NCBI RefSeq assembly: GCF_022808645.1
Contig: NZ_JAKZKT010000006.1
Location: 62,001 to 126,000 of the forward strand
From: Bacillus litorisediminis
Lineage (GTDB): Bacteria; Bacillota; Bacilli; Bacillales; JC228
Direction: 5' to 3'
Length of the DNA: 64,000 bases
In this document: piece by piece, positions 47,294-57,044 of the stretch
Position numbering within the stretch: the stretch's first letter is position 1
Layout of the letters: every line of letters starts with the position of its first letter
The notes under the pieces: generated by a model
Told to the model about the DNA's origin: nothing
What the model saw: the letters and a program-made list of their open reading frames with translations, nothing else
Databases searched by the model: none
Made by a program: the position numbers and the translations under genes

Positions 47294-47597
47294 TGAAAGA
47301 GGCTTTACTTTACTTGAAGCGTTGTTGGCTTTCATGCTGATACTTCTTTGTATGTTTCTTATTACTTCATTGCTTTTCGTGTACAATCACAGATCCGAGA
47401 TGAAAGAGGACATCGGGACACTTTATTCTTTAAAGCAGGCGATTATGGAAATGGAGTCTTTCGAAGAAAAGGAACACCACTTCAGCAATTTTTATGGGAC
47501 ATTTCAAGTAACAATCCGGAATGAGGAGGTTTGTATTAAAAAACAAAGTGAACAGAAAAAAGAGAATACAAAATGTCTTAAGCGTATACAAAAATAG
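47280..47597 (+). CDS. comGE: Minor pseudopilin ComGE
   Basis: About 105 residues with the prepilin motif RGFTLLEALLAFML. The TTG at 47280 follows GGGAGA and gives a 7-residue leader before the cut; a TTG at 47247 is the alternative. It overlaps comGD by 14 nt, as expected for tightly packed comG genes. Confidence 0.87.
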   Translation: MKLCDERGFTLLEALLAFMLILLCMFLITSLLFVYNHRSEMKEDIGTLYSLKQAIMEMESFEEKEHHFSNFYGTFQVTIRNEEVCIKKQSEQKKENTKCLKRIQK

Positions 47598-48024
47598 CAG
47601 AGGATTTACTTTAATTGAATCGCTCATTGCGTTTTCAATCCTGTTCCTTATATCCAATTTCATTCTTGTTCTTCTTCATTCGATAGGGAGTATCGATCAA
47701 AGAAGCCAATCCTATGAGGAATATGAATTTTTTATGTTTTTTGAGGAAATTCAGCGTGAGCTATATCATGCGGAAGCAGTCCGTATTCAGGAAGGCACAC
47801 TTTATATAATGACTCCCGAAAGAACCATTTCTTATTCCCAATATCATGATATCGTGCGTAGGAGGGTAAATGGGTTAGGCCATGAACTGGTGCTTCAAAA
47901 TGTCTCTGATTTCGAGGTGCAGTTTGTGAATAACCGGTTGCGAAGCAGAGTTATTTTTTTAAATGGAGAATCCATTTCTAAGGATTGGTTTACGGTTCAT
48001 GCTTTGGAGTTTAATTATGAATGA
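47521..48024 (+). CDS. comGF: Minor pseudopilin ComGF
   Basis: A 167-residue minor pseudopilin with motif RGFTLIESLIAFSILF at about residues 28-43. Its leader is unusually long and basic if the ATG at 47521 is used. No better start is visible because AGGAGG lies just inside the frame. It overlaps comGE by 77 nt, so the real start may be a rare codon further in. Confidence 0.85.
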   Translation: MRRFVLKNKVNRKKRIQNVLSVYKNSRGFTLIESLIAFSILFLISNFILVLLHSIGSIDQRSQSYEEYEFFMFFEEIQRELYHAEAVRIQEGTLYIMTPERTISYSQYHDIVRRRVNGLGHELVLQNVSDFEVQFVNNRLRSRVIFLNGESISKDWFTVHALEFNYE

Positions 48025-48370
48025 AAAAGGTGTGATTTATCCTTATACAGCTCTATTTGTAGTCTTTATTTTCAGTTTGTGTATATCTTTTTTAAGAATG
48101 TACGAAACAGAGGTAGCCCTTTATCAGGAAATGCAGCAAATTGAACTTCTGCAAAGCTTGTATGGGCTCACCATACAATATATTGAGAATAGTACCACTC
48201 CGGTCGAGGAGAAGACGTATCACTATAACGAAGGAACTGTCCATGTTAAGCAGCTGGAGCAAAAAGGTGAAAAATCACTGTTTCAATTTCATTGTACAAC
48301 CAAAAAGGGTGCCACTTATACTTGGGAGTTATGGTATGATAGGACAAACCATATTTGGAATCGTTATTAA
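48017..48370 (+). CDS. comGG: Competence protein ComGG
   Basis: A 117-residue protein that begins MNEKGVIYPYTALFV, with one membrane segment and no classical GFTLIE motif, as is normal for ComGG. The ATG at 48017 overlaps the comGF stop by 8 nt. It is the last gene of the comG operon and aroK follows after 16 nt. Confidence 0.88.
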   Translation: MNEKGVIYPYTALFVVFIFSLCISFLRMYETEVALYQEMQQIELLQSLYGLTIQYIENSTTPVEEKTYHYNEGTVHVKQLEQKGEKSLFQFHCTTKKGATYTWELWYDRTNHIWNRY

Positions 48371-48386
48371 AAAGGGCAGAGGGATT

Positions 48387-48884
48387 ATGAAAGCGGAACC
48401 GATTTATTTGACTGGCTTTATGGGATCTGGAAAAACAACATTATCGCACCTGTTAGGACAGCAACTAGGTCTACCTGTGCTAGATACAGACCAGTTGATT
48501 GAGCAGCAAGAACAGATGCAGATTAAAGACATTTTTGCAAGCAAGGGTGAGGAATACTTTCGCGAGTTAGAAACCAAGGTCCTGCAATCGATACGTGAAC
48601 ATGCGGTTGTTTCTACCGGCGGAGGAATTGTCACAAAAGAAGAAAATCGAGAATGGATGCTGAAAAATGGGATTGTCGTTTTTCTAGACTGTGAGATTGA
48701 GCAATTATGGTCTCGAATCAAAGAAGATTCGACTAGGCCATTGGCGAAAAGCAAAGAAGAAGTTACAAAACTGTATTTTGAACGTAAGCCATTCTATTTG
48801 CAATGTCATATTCAAATGAATACAACAGATTTATCCATACACCAGTCTCTGATGCTTCTGTTACATGAATTAAAATCCTTTTAA
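48387..48884 (+). CDS. aroK: Shikimate kinase
   Basis: A 165-residue shikimate kinase that phosphorylates shikimate at O3 for aromatic amino-acid synthesis. Walker A GFMGSGKTT, DTDQLIE (substrate-binding Asp), the STGGGIV motif and the lid STRPLA are visible. The ATG at 48387 follows GCAGAGGG; a much longer open frame runs back through comGG but has no signal. Confidence 0.93.
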   Translation: MKAEPIYLTGFMGSGKTTLSHLLGQQLGLPVLDTDQLIEQQEQMQIKDIFASKGEEYFRELETKVLQSIREHAVVSTGGGIVTKEENREWMLKNGIVVFLDCEIEQLWSRIKEDSTRPLAKSKEEVTKLYFERKPFYLQCHIQMNTTDLSIHQSLMLLLHELKSF

Positions 48885-48919
48885 ATGGAGAGAATGTTGG
48901 TAACAGGTGGTGTACCGAT

Positions 48920-49099
48920 ATGTCTATGAATGATTATGTTAAGTTTATAACGCAAACTGTTGTTCAGCACTATGAACAGCCAAAAGATGAAAGAAAGCAA
49001 AAAAAACAGCAAAAAAAGGAATACAAGCAGCCCTTTCTAATGAAATGGTTTGGCTTACTTCCATTTGCTTTCTTCTCGATCTTTAAGAAAAAAGGATGA
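48920..49099 (+). CDS. yqzE: YqzE family small protein
   Basis: A 59-residue protein MSMNDYVKFITQTVVQHYEQ with a Lys/Gln-rich middle and a C-terminal hydrophobic helix (MKWFGLLPFAFFSIF). It matches YqzE, found after the comG operon in Bacillus. GGTGGTG precedes the ATG. Function is unknown. Confidence 0.82.
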   Translation: MSMNDYVKFITQTVVQHYEQPKDERKQKKQQKKEYKQPFLMKWFGLLPFAFFSIFKKKG

Positions 49100-49128
49100 A
49101 CCGGGATATGCTCTGGTTCATCCTTTTT
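49087..49128. terminator. Bidirectional terminator between yqzE and yqhG
   Basis: AAAAAGGATGAACC and GGTTCATCCTTTTT form a 14-bp stem that overlaps the yqzE stop. Confidence 0.92.
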
Positions 49129-49142
49129 GTATATGTTAGAAG

Positions 49143-49970
49143 CTAAACGGCAGACTCTGCTTTTGTTTTTATTTGTTGGGAATAGCGATCGGTTAAGTAG
49201 TACAATCCTCCATTGATAATTTCAACCTCTACAATCGGCTCATATTGCTCTTGAATTGCTTGTTTTTCTTTGTAATACGTTTCAGGATAATCATCTAATC
49301 CTTCATAAAAATGATCCAACAGGGCCAAATCTTTTTCCCAGCGGTTTCTTGCTTCCTTCGCCCATGTATCGTCCTGTTCATTGATATATTGTTCAATAAA
49401 CTGCTGGATTCTCATCAGTCCGCTTCGCGGTTTGATGAGAGGCGACAGAGTATAAGTAAGGTCAGGAATCTTAGTAGATAAGTTAATATTTTCAAGGGAT
49501 GAGTGGAAATCCTCTACCATTCGTCCCGTTATTAAATGCAGGCCGATTGAATGAAACTCATCTCTTTTTAAATCGCATTGATAAGAAACTTTCATATTAA
49601 GACCAATCCAAGGGTGTAGAGGGATATGCTGCCCAATTACAGCCTTATCTATCTGAAATAAGCGGACATAACTGGAAAGTTTTTTGGTTACCTGAAATAT
49701 TTGCTGAAGACGCGGTGAACCAAAGTGAATCTTTTCTCCCTTTAAATCTTCTGGTGCCAGACTTTGATCCGTTATGAAGCTAACTTTCATAGGATTAGGA
49801 ACTCCGCCTGTTTTTTCGAGATAATGCCAATAGAAGGGACGATTCATTAGTTCTTTATCCATGTCAATCGTTAGCTGGATTGTAAGATGACCCGGGCCTT
49901 CTTCGACTAAATCACATTGATTTAATAAGAAGAAACGCTTTAAATATTCTTTAATTTCCAGTTGCTGCAT
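49143..49970 (-). CDS. yqhG: YqhG family protein
   Basis: About 275 residues; cytoplasmic, with no known catalytic motif. It matches the conserved YqhG family located beside the SNF2 helicase YqhH. The ATG at 49970 has AAAAGGAG upstream; a GTG at 49982 overlaps that signal. It begins 20 nt before the yqhH stop, so the pair is coupled. Function is unknown; a role with the helicase is only inferred. Confidence 0.85.
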   Translation of the reverse strand: MQQLEIKEYLKRFFLLNQCDLVEEGPGHLTIQLTIDMDKELMNRPFYWHYLEKTGGVPNPMKVSFITDQSLAPEDLKGEKIHFGSPRLQQIFQVTKKLSSYVRLFQIDKAVIGQHIPLHPWIGLNMKVSYQCDLKRDEFHSIGLHLITGRMVEDFHSSLENINLSTKIPDLTYTLSPLIKPRSGLMRIQQFIEQYINEQDDTWAKEARNRWEKDLALLDHFYEGLDDYPETYYKEKQAIQEQYEPIVEVEIINGGLYYLTDRYSQQIKTKAESAV

Positions 49971-51645
49971 GCTGTGTTTCACTCCTTTTCATTGATTCGG
50001 CAAATTCAACCATCGATTGAAGATTTTCCAATTTGATTTTCATTTCGCCTTCAGTCGCAGAATGACCAAATATATCCTCTAGGTGGTCCTCGATTTTTCC
50101 AAATTCCATTCTTGTCAGGATATCGTCTAGTTCACCGACAATCCGTTCAAACAATTGAATTTTCTCATACAATAATTTTAGAATATGTTCTTCTACAGTA
50201 TCCTTCGTAGCAAAGTTATAGATTTTAACATCGTGTTCCTGACCAAGCCTGTGAATTCTTCCGATTCTTTGTTCAAGTCTCATGGGATTCCATGGCAAGT
50301 CAAAATTAATAATATGGTGGCAAAATTGAAGGTTGATACCCTCACCGCCTGCTTCCGTTGCAATGAGAACATCGGCATGATTTTTAAACAGTTCTTTCAT
50401 CCAATCTTTTTTACCGCGCTTGAACCCGCCCCTAAATGGGACTGATTTGATTCCATGCTGTTTCAAGAACCACTGCAGATAAAGCTGAGTTGCACGGTAT
50501 TCTGTAAAGATAATCACCTTATCATTGATTTCCTTAATTAATTTTAGTGCCTGTTCAGCCTTAGAGTTGGTTTGGATCGCCTGAATTTTTTCAATGAGCA
50601 TCTGAACTCTAGTCTGCAAGCCTTCACTAGGTTCCTCTTGCTTCTTTAATAGATTTGTTAATGTATAATACACCGCTTCCCGGCTTGAGCATGCCTCCCT
50701 TTGCAGTGTTACAACCGAAAAGGCGCTGCCTGCTGTCAGGGTATCGTCTGTTCTAAGTTTAGTAACGGCTTCATACAAATCTCTTTCTTCTTTCGTTAAG
50801 GTTATTGGTACGGTTTCTACGTGGCGTTTTGTCCATTCGATTCCGGTATCAGTCCGCCTGTTTCGGATCATTACTTTATTGACCAATTCTTTTAAATGCT
50901 CATCTCCTTGAAGTGAGCGTGCATCCTGATTATATTTCTCCATAAAGTCTGCGAGACTGCCAAGATGACCAGGTTTTAATAAGGATACTAAATTAAAGAT
51001 TTCTTCAATTTTATTTTGAATTGGAGTTGCGGTTAATAATAAACAAAACTTCTTTTTTAATTGCTGTACAAATTCATAGTTTTTGGTTTTATGATTTTTT
51101 AATTTATGCGCCTCATCAATGATAATCATGTCATATTGTAAATCTAATATAGTTTCTCTATGAGGAGAGCGTTTTGCTGTATCGATTGAGGAGATCATAA
51201 CGTCCACTTGTTCCCAAGCATAGCTTTTTCGGTGGATAATGGCAGGAATATAGAATTTATTATTAAGCTCCTGGGCCCATTGCGATACGAGCGAGGCGGG
51301 AACTAATATCAGCACTTTTTTTACTAAACCGCGAATCATATACTCCTTTAAAATTAGGCCTGCTTCAATCGTTTTCCCCAAACCAACCTCATCTGCCAGG
51401 ATTGCTTTACCGTTCATTTCCTCAACCACTTGTCTGGCTACTTCCAGCTGATGCGGAAGAGGAGTAAGATTGGGCAAAAACCTAGGTGCCTGAAGGCCTT
51501 CGAAGCTCGGGATTAATGTGTGATGTTCCGCTTCTAGAGCCAGCTTTAACATATCCCAGCTTCCCCATGGACCATCATCTTCTAATTTTTTTAAAAATTC
51601 CTCTTGCCAGTCTTGATTCCAAACGAGCTTCCAATCCATAAACAC
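49951..51645 (-). CDS. yqhH: SNF2-family helicase YqhH
   Basis: A 564-residue SNF2/RapA-like ATPase. Helicase motifs in order: I (ADEVGLGKT), II (IIDEAHKLK), III (LLLTATP), and V-VI (ATEAGGEGINLQFCHHIINFD, RIGRIHRLGQ). It has no extra DNA-binding domain and is compact. The GTG (or ATG 6 nt later) follows GAGGAGG. It is coupled to yqhG and divergent from the gcv operon. The substrate (RNA polymerase recycling or chromosome-bound proteins) is unknown. Confidence 0.92.
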   Translation of the reverse strand: MFMDWKLVWNQDWQEEFLKKLEDDGPWGSWDMLKLALEAEHHTLIPSFEGLQAPRFLPNLTPLPHQLEVARQVVEEMNGKAILADEVGLGKTIEAGLILKEYMIRGLVKKVLILVPASLVSQWAQELNNKFYIPAIIHRKSYAWEQVDVMISSIDTAKRSPHRETILDLQYDMIIIDEAHKLKNHKTKNYEFVQQLKKKFCLLLTATPIQNKIEEIFNLVSLLKPGHLGSLADFMEKYNQDARSLQGDEHLKELVNKVMIRNRRTDTGIEWTKRHVETVPITLTKEERDLYEAVTKLRTDDTLTAGSAFSVVTLQREACSSREAVYYTLTNLLKKQEEPSEGLQTRVQMLIEKIQAIQTNSKAEQALKLIKEINDKVIIFTEYRATQLYLQWFLKQHGIKSVPFRGGFKRGKKDWMKELFKNHADVLIATEAGGEGINLQFCHHIINFDLPWNPMRLEQRIGRIHRLGQEHDVKIYNFATKDTVEEHILKLLYEKIQLFERIVGELDDILTRMEFGKIEDHLEDIFGHSATEGEMKIKLENLQSMVEFAESMKRSETQHAATGN

Positions 51646-51796
51646 TGTTCCTCCTCAAAAATGATTGATTCCTATTGCTTTAGATGGTAGGATTGTAATA
51701 GCTTCTGAAAGTTCTTTGAATCTAATAATGTCTTTTTGAGTACAACATTCATTAGTATGTCCAAAAAGCCAATTTTTAATAGTAGCGAATGACAGC

Positions 51797-52040
51797 AAGG
51801 GGAGAGACTGCAGACAGTACTTGTACTAGAATGTGGCGCCGAAGGAGCAAGCGGGAAGAACCGTGAATCTCTCAGGCAAAAAGACTCTTGCTCGACGCAG
51901 CTCTGGAGAGAGTCTAAAACGAATGGCTGATTCCGGTTAGAATTTTCTGATTTTTGGAACAGCAATTTCCTTTAGACCACCAAAGGGGAAAGCCGCAGAT
52001 AAGGAAAAACTTGCGGTAAACTTTCAGGTTCCAGGACAGA
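51797..52040 (+). promoter_or_regulatory. Tandem glycine riboswitch
   Basis: Two aptamers lie in series. The first runs from GGGGAGAGACTG through GCGCCGAAGGAGCAAGC, AATCTCTCAGGCAAAAAG and GACGCAGCTCTGGAGAG. The second includes CACCAAAGGGGAAAGCC, ACTTTCAGGTTCCAGGACAG. These are the conserved gcvT-element strings. Glycine binding is expected to turn the operon on by blocking the overlapping terminator, as in B. subtilis. Confidence 0.95.
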
Positions 52041-52075
52041 GCCCTCTCATTTACGGATGAGGTGGCTCTTTTTTT
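52034..52075 (+). terminator. Riboswitch expression-platform terminator
   Basis: AGAGCC, CTCAT, ATGAGG and GGCTCT form a stem with a long T-run. Its 5' arm overlaps the 3' P1 strand (ACAGAGC) of the second aptamer, so ligand-bound aptamer and terminator are mutually exclusive. Confidence 0.85.
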
Positions 52076-52217
52076 CTTGCAAAAAACCATGCAATGGTCA
52101 AGTTCAGACGTAACTTCCTTTGGAACTAATCTTTTTGCAGAATAGAAGAGCTAAATCGGATTCAGGAGCTTTATTCTTTTTATAATCAAAAGCAGGTTAA
52201 AGATGGGAGGAACTTGT

Positions 52218-53318
52218 GTGACAATAAAACGTACACCCCTTTTTGAGTCGTATGCTGGTGCCAAGACCATTGATTTCGGCGGCTGGGAACTTCCTGTTCA
52301 ATTTTCCAGCATAAAGGAAGAGCATGAGGCAGTTCGCACGTCAGCTGGTTTGTTTGATGTATCTCACATGGGTGAAATTACAGTAAAAGGTCCTGATAGT
52401 CTATCATTCTTACAAAAGCTTCTGACGAATGATATCTCAAAACTTCAGCCAAATGGTGCACAGTATAATCTTATGTGCTATGAGAATGGCGGAACGGTTG
52501 ATGATCTATTAGTTTACATGATTGCGGAAAATGACTATTTGCTGGTTGTCAATGCTTCTAATATTGACAAGGATTTCGACTGGATCAACTCCCAGAAAGA
52601 GGGAAATGTTGAAATCGAAAACATCTCAAACCAAATAGCTCAGCTGGCCCTGCAAGGTCCTAAAAGTCAGGATATTCTTCAAACATTAGCAGAAGATATT
52701 GATTTAGCCGAGATTACATTTTTTAAGTTTAAAAAGGATGTAAAGATTGCTGGCGCATCAACACTTGTATCCCGTACAGGCTATACAGGTGAAGACGGAT
52801 TTGAAATATACTGTAATGCAGGTGATGCACCGCATCTTTGGAATCAAATCCTTGAGGCAGGAAAGCCGTTTGGATTACTTCCATGCGGACTAGGCGCAAG
52901 AGATACCCTTCGCTTTGAAGCGAACCTCCCACTCTATGGCCAAGAATTAACAAAAGATATTACACCAATCGAGGCAGGGCTTGGATTTGCCGTTAAAGTG
53001 CAAAAGGAAGAGAACTTTAATGGGAAAGAAATATTGAAAAAACAAAAAGAAGAAGGGCCTGCCCGTAAACTAGTCGGAATTGAAATGATAGAGCGGGGAA
53101 TACCGCGTCATGGCTATCCTGTCTGGAATGGTAATGATGAGCTGATTGGAGAAGTAACAACTGGCACTCAGCTGCCAACCTCAAAGAGAAATGTCGGGGT
53201 TGCTCTCGTTACGTCTGAAAATTCTCAAGTAGATACAGAACTGTTCGTTGAAATTCGCGGTAAAAAAGTAAAAGCAAAAGTTGTCCCATTACCATTTTAT
53301 AAAAGACCTAAGAATTAA
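52218..53318 (+). CDS. gcvT: Glycine cleavage system T protein
   Basis: A 366-residue aminomethyltransferase. It moves the methylene from aminomethylated H protein to tetrahydrofolate, releasing ammonia. Folate-binding and catalytic features include [23 protein letters not shown] and [11 protein letters not shown] chose GTG at 52218, 7 nt after GGGAGG; the ATG at 52203 overlaps that signal. It is the first gene of the riboswitch-controlled operon. Confidence 0.95.
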   Translation: MTIKRTPLFESYAGAKTIDFGGWELPVQFSSIKEEHEAVRTSAGLFDVSHMGEITVKGPDSLSFLQKLLTNDISKLQPNGAQYNLMCYENGGTVDDLLVYMIAENDYLLVVNASNIDKDFDWINSQKEGNVEIENISNQIAQLALQGPKSQDILQTLAEDIDLAEITFFKFKKDVKIAGASTLVSRTGYTGEDGFEIYCNAGDAPHLWNQILEAGKPFGLLPCGLGARDTLRFEANLPLYGQELTKDITPIEAGLGFAVKVQKEENFNGKEILKKQKEEGPARKLVGIEMIERGIPRHGYPVWNGNDELIGEVTTGTQLPTSKRNVGVALVTSENSQVDTELFVEIRGKKVKAKVVPLPFYKRPKN

Positions 53319-53333
53319 AGGGGTGCGCATACA

Positions 53334-54683
53334 ATGAAACATCGCTATTTACCAATGACCGAACAAGACCAAAAGGACATGTTAGAGGCAATTGGTGTTA
53401 ATTCAGTTGAAGAATTATTCGAAGACATTCCTGAAAAGGTACGTTTTAACCGTGAATACAATATCAAAAAAGCAACAAAAGAGCCTTTGTTAACAAAAGA
53501 ACTCTCTCAATTAGCCAGTAAAAATGCAAATCTTAAGGAATACGCATCTTTTTTAGGTGCAGGTGTATATGACCACTATATTCCTTCAATCGTGGATCAC
53601 GTGATTTCACGTTCTGAATTTTATACAGCGTACACTCCGTATCAGCCCGAGATTTCTCAAGGGGAACTGCAAGCTATCTTTGAATTTCAAACCATGATTT
53701 GTGAATTAACTGGTATGGACGTGGCTAACTCTTCTATGTATGATGGCGGAACAGCATTGGCGGAAGCGGCCATGTTAAGTGCCGGACATACGCGCAGAAA
53801 GAAAATTCTTGTTTCCAGAGCTGTCCATCCTGAATCCAAAGATGTTCTCCGCACATATGCAAAGGGGCAATATCTCAACGTGGAAGAGATTCCTGTTAAG
53901 GATGGAATAACGGATGCCGAAGCTCTTAAGGAAATGGTTACTGATGAAGTAGCAGCCGTTATCGTACAGTATCCAAACTTCTTCGGAAGAATCGAATCAC
54001 TTCAAGAACTGTCCGATGTAACCCATGAGCATAAGGCACTTTTCGTAGTCTCGAGTAATCCTTTAGCGCTTGGTGCTTTAACACCTCCAGGTCAGTTTGG
54101 AGCCGATATTGTAGTAGGTGATACACAAGTCTTTGGGATTCCTAGTAACTTTGGCGGTCCGCACTGCGGCTATTTTGCCGTTACCAATAAATTAATGAGA
54201 AAAGTACCCGGCCGATTAGTAGGTCAAACCGTTGATGAAGACGGTAAAAGAGGGTATGTTCTAACGCTTCAGGCTCGTGAGCAGCACATTCGCCGTGACA
54301 AAGCGACTTCAAATATTTGTTCAAACCAGGCACTTAATGCGCTTGCTTCTTCAGTGGCAATGACAGCCCTTGGGAAAAAAGGCGTTAAAGAAATGGCATG
54401 GGCTAATATTCAAAAAGCTCACTATGCCAAGCAGCAGCTTAAGGCAAATGGCGTTAAAGTTGTTTGGGAGGGACCAAGCTTTAATGAATTTGTTGTAGAA
54501 TTACCGATTCCGGTAAAAGAAGCAAACAAAAAGCTTCTTGAAAAAGGGATCATCGGCGGCTATGACTTAGGCAGAGATTATAGTGATACAGACCGCTACA
54601 TGCTGGTTGCTGTAACAGAAAATCGAACAAAAGAGGAAATAGATGCATTTGCTAAAGAACTGGGGGTAATTCATCATGGCTAA
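53334..54683 (+). CDS. gcvPA: Glycine dehydrogenase (decarboxylating) subunit 1
   Basis: A 449-residue N-terminal half of the split P protein, a PLP-family fold that lacks the catalytic Lys. It pairs with GcvPB to decarboxylate glycine. AAGGGG precedes the ATG. The stop overlaps gcvPB by 8 nt. Confidence 0.96.
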   Translation: MKHRYLPMTEQDQKDMLEAIGVNSVEELFEDIPEKVRFNREYNIKKATKEPLLTKELSQLASKNANLKEYASFLGAGVYDHYIPSIVDHVISRSEFYTAYTPYQPEISQGELQAIFEFQTMICELTGMDVANSSMYDGGTALAEAAMLSAGHTRRKKILVSRAVHPESKDVLRTYAKGQYLNVEEIPVKDGITDAEALKEMVTDEVAAVIVQYPNFFGRIESLQELSDVTHEHKALFVVSSNPLALGALTPPGQFGADIVVGDTQVFGIPSNFGGPHCGYFAVTNKLMRKVPGRLVGQTVDEDGKRGYVLTLQAREQHIRRDKATSNICSNQALNALASSVAMTALGKKGVKEMAWANIQKAHYAKQQLKANGVKVVWEGPSFNEFVVELPIPVKEANKKLLEKGIIGGYDLGRDYSDTDRYMLVAVTENRTKEEIDAFAKELGVIHHG

Positions 54684-56136
54684 CCAAGAGTTGAAATTGA
54701 TTTTTGAACGATCAAAGCCTGGCAGAATCGGATATAGCTTACCTGAATTAGATGTACCCGCAGTGAAGGAAGAAGAACTGATCCCTGAAAGCTATATTCG
54801 CAAAGATGAGCCTAATCTTCCGGAAGTAGCTGAACTTGATATAATGAGACATTATACAGCTCTGTCAAAACGGAATCATGGTGTAGATTCCGGATTCTAT
54901 CCGCTTGGATCTTGTACGATGAAATATAATCCGAAAGTCAATGAAGATGTCGCACGATATGCCGGTTTTGCACACATTCACCCGCTTCAGGACGAAGAAA
55001 CCGTTCAAGGTGCAATGGAGCTTATGTACGACCTTCAAGAGCATTTGAAAGAAATAACGGGCATGGACGAAGTGACACTTCAGCCTGCTGCAGGTGCACA
55101 CGGTGAGTGGACTGGTTTAATGATGATCCGTGCATTCCATGAGGCAAATGGCGATACGAAACGTACGAAGGTTATTGTTCCAGACTCGGCTCATGGAACC
55201 AATCCAGCCTCCGCTACGGTTGCCGGCTTCGAAACGATTACGGTTAAATCAAATGACGAAGGTCTTGTCGATTTAGATGATCTAAGAAGTGTTGTAGGGG
55301 AAGATACAGCCGCTCTTATGCTGACAAATCCAAATACACTTGGACTTTTTGAGAAAAATATCTTAGAAATGGCTGAAATTGTTCATAGTGCTGGCGGTAA
55401 GCTTTACTATGACGGTGCGAACCTAAATGCTGTATTATCAAAAGCACGTCCCGGAGATATGGGATTTGACGTTGTTCACTTAAATTTACACAAAACCTTT
55501 ACAGGACCGCACGGAGGCGGGGGACCAGGTTCGGGACCTGTTGGAGTAAAAGCGGATCTTATTCCATTTTTGCCAAAGCCAGTGCTTGTGAAAAAAGATA
55601 ATCAGTTTGTATTTGAATATGACCGTCCACAATCTATCGGCCGTGTAAAACCGTTCTACGGCAACTTTGGCATTAACGTCCGTGCCTATACGTACATTCG
55701 CACAATGGGACCAGACGGACTAAAGGCCGTTACGGAAAATGCAGTCATTAACGCGAACTATATGATGAGAAAACTAGCTCCATATTTTGACCTGCCATAT
55801 GACAAACATTGTAAGCATGAGTTTGTCCTCAGCGGAAAACGCCAAAAGAAATTGGGTGTCCGTACTCTTGATATTGCAAAAAGACTGTTAGATTTCGGGT
55901 ATCATCCGCCTACAATCTACTTCCCGCTTAATGTGGAAGAGTGTATGATGTTTGAACCAACTGAAACAGAGTCTAAAGAAACATTAGATGCATTCATTGA
56001 TGCAATGATCCAAATTGCAAAAGAGGCAGAAGAAACACCTGAGATAGTTCAAGAAGCACCTCATACAACAGTAATTAAACGACTTGACGAAACATTAGCA
56101 GCAAGAAAGCCAGTGTTGCGCTACACAGCTGAGTAA
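54676..56136 (+). CDS. gcvPB: Glycine dehydrogenase (decarboxylating) subunit 2
   Basis: A 486-residue C-terminal half of the P protein. The PLP Lys is in [16 protein letters not shown]; other PLP contacts lie in [12 protein letters not shown] and [11 protein letters not shown]. It decarboxylates glycine and loads the aminomethyl group on H protein. The H protein gene (gcvH) is not in the window, as is normal for Bacillus. A strong terminator follows. Confidence 0.97.
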   Translation: MANQELKLIFERSKPGRIGYSLPELDVPAVKEEELIPESYIRKDEPNLPEVAELDIMRHYTALSKRNHGVDSGFYPLGSCTMKYNPKVNEDVARYAGFAHIHPLQDEETVQGAMELMYDLQEHLKEITGMDEVTLQPAAGAHGEWTGLMMIRAFHEANGDTKRTKVIVPDSAHGTNPASATVAGFETITVKSNDEGLVDLDDLRSVVGEDTAALMLTNPNTLGLFEKNILEMAEIVHSAGGKLYYDGANLNAVLSKARPGDMGFDVVHLNLHKTFTGPHGGGGPGSGPVGVKADLIPFLPKPVLVKKDNQFVFEYDRPQSIGRVKPFYGNFGINVRAYTYIRTMGPDGLKAVTENAVINANYMMRKLAPYFDLPYDKHCKHEFVLSGKRQKKLGVRTLDIAKRLLDFGYHPPTIYFPLNVEECMMFEPTETESKETLDAFIDAMIQIAKEAEETPEIVQEAPHTTVIKRLDETLAARKPVLRYTAE

Positions 56137-56139
56137 TTT

Positions 56140-56183
56140 AAAAAGCACACCTTGTTCCTTTTGGAGAAGGTGTGCTTTTTTTC
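56140..56183 (+). terminator. Terminator of the gcv operon
   Basis: AAAAAGCACACCTT and AAGGTGTGCTTTTTTT form a long stem with a T-run just after the gcvPB stop. Confidence 0.92.
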
Positions 56184-56219
56184 ATTTTTAAAGATTTTCT
56201 ATTACTAGTATGATGGTCC

Positions 56220-56876
56220 CTATGGTCCCAAACACACTTGATTATAAGCTGGGAGAACATCAAACGGAGCAGGTGATAATTTGTTAAAGTAAAACGAACT
56301 GGGTTTCCCTGAAGCTGGATTAATCCACCATGGATCAAAGGCGCTGCAAAGCTTATAAACGGCTTCCCCATAACAGGAAGGTGATGTTGGAATCGGCCAG
56401 TATCCGCAACCTTTGCCGTGTGGTTCAAAAGAACCGGTATATCCGCAAATCGCTCCATTCCATCCTGTCGATGTAAGTTTAATTGCTTTTGTTATATGAT
56501 TTAATTCTTTTAAATACTCACCAAGAATTTGAAAGGAAAGTTTAACAGCACTATTAGCACTCCATATATTTGGCCCTTTTCCAATTAAATCTGTTACTTT
56601 ATACAAAGTACCATGATAGCAGTTAAACGCTTCTACATGGTCTTGCTGAATTTGAACGATTCCATAAGAAGTTTGCTGGGGGTTAACAGCACTAAAGTCA
56701 CCATTGCTTTCAACAGATGCAATCGCTAAAAAGACAACAGGATTGATTCCATAGTATTCCCCAGCTTCATTGGCTTGATTGAGCCACCTTTGTATTCTTT
56801 CGCTTGTTACGTTATACACAACCCGGTATCCATATTGTTCACAATCACAAGGCCCGCAGGATTGTAAACCTACCAT
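56220..56876 (-). CDS. Cys-rich lytic transglycosylase-like protein
   Basis: About 218 residues. The core GINPVVFLAIASVESNGDFSAVNPQQTSYGIVQIQQ has the SLT/goose-lysozyme pattern: a catalytic Glu in ASVES followed by SYGIVQIQ. It should cleave peptidoglycan glycan strands. There is no signal peptide, and nine Cys are spread through the chain (SCGPCDC at the start). A role in the mother cell or spore coat would fit. The ATG at 56876 follows TTAGGAGC; a GTG at 56945 adds 23 residues but lacks a signal. Not part of the B. subtilis order here. Confidence 0.72.
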   Translation of the reverse strand: MVGLQSCGPCDCEQYGYRVVYNVTSERIQRWLNQANEAGEYYGINPVVFLAIASVESNGDFSAVNPQQTSYGIVQIQQDHVEAFNCYHGTLYKVTDLIGKGPNIWSANSAVKLSFQILGEYLKELNHITKAIKLTSTGWNGAICGYTGSFEPHGKGCGYWPIPTSPSCYGEAVYKLCSAFDPWWINPASGKPSSFYFNKLSPAPFDVLPAYNQVCLGP

Positions 56877-57044
56877 ATTTACAGCTCCTAACCAATTTTT
56901 TATATCATCATGTCTAAACCCATCTACTATAAAGTATTTCTCCACATATAAAGTGATAAGTTCATCAACCTATGATTTTTTAAAATTGATTAGACTGACT
57001 AGTATTTTTTTATCTGGCAAGAGACAAGAAAGCTTCAAACAGCC

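Noticed and set aside
48141-48386. N-terminal extension of shikimate kinase
   Set aside because: The open frame runs back through comGG, but the ribosome-binding site and family start are at 48387.
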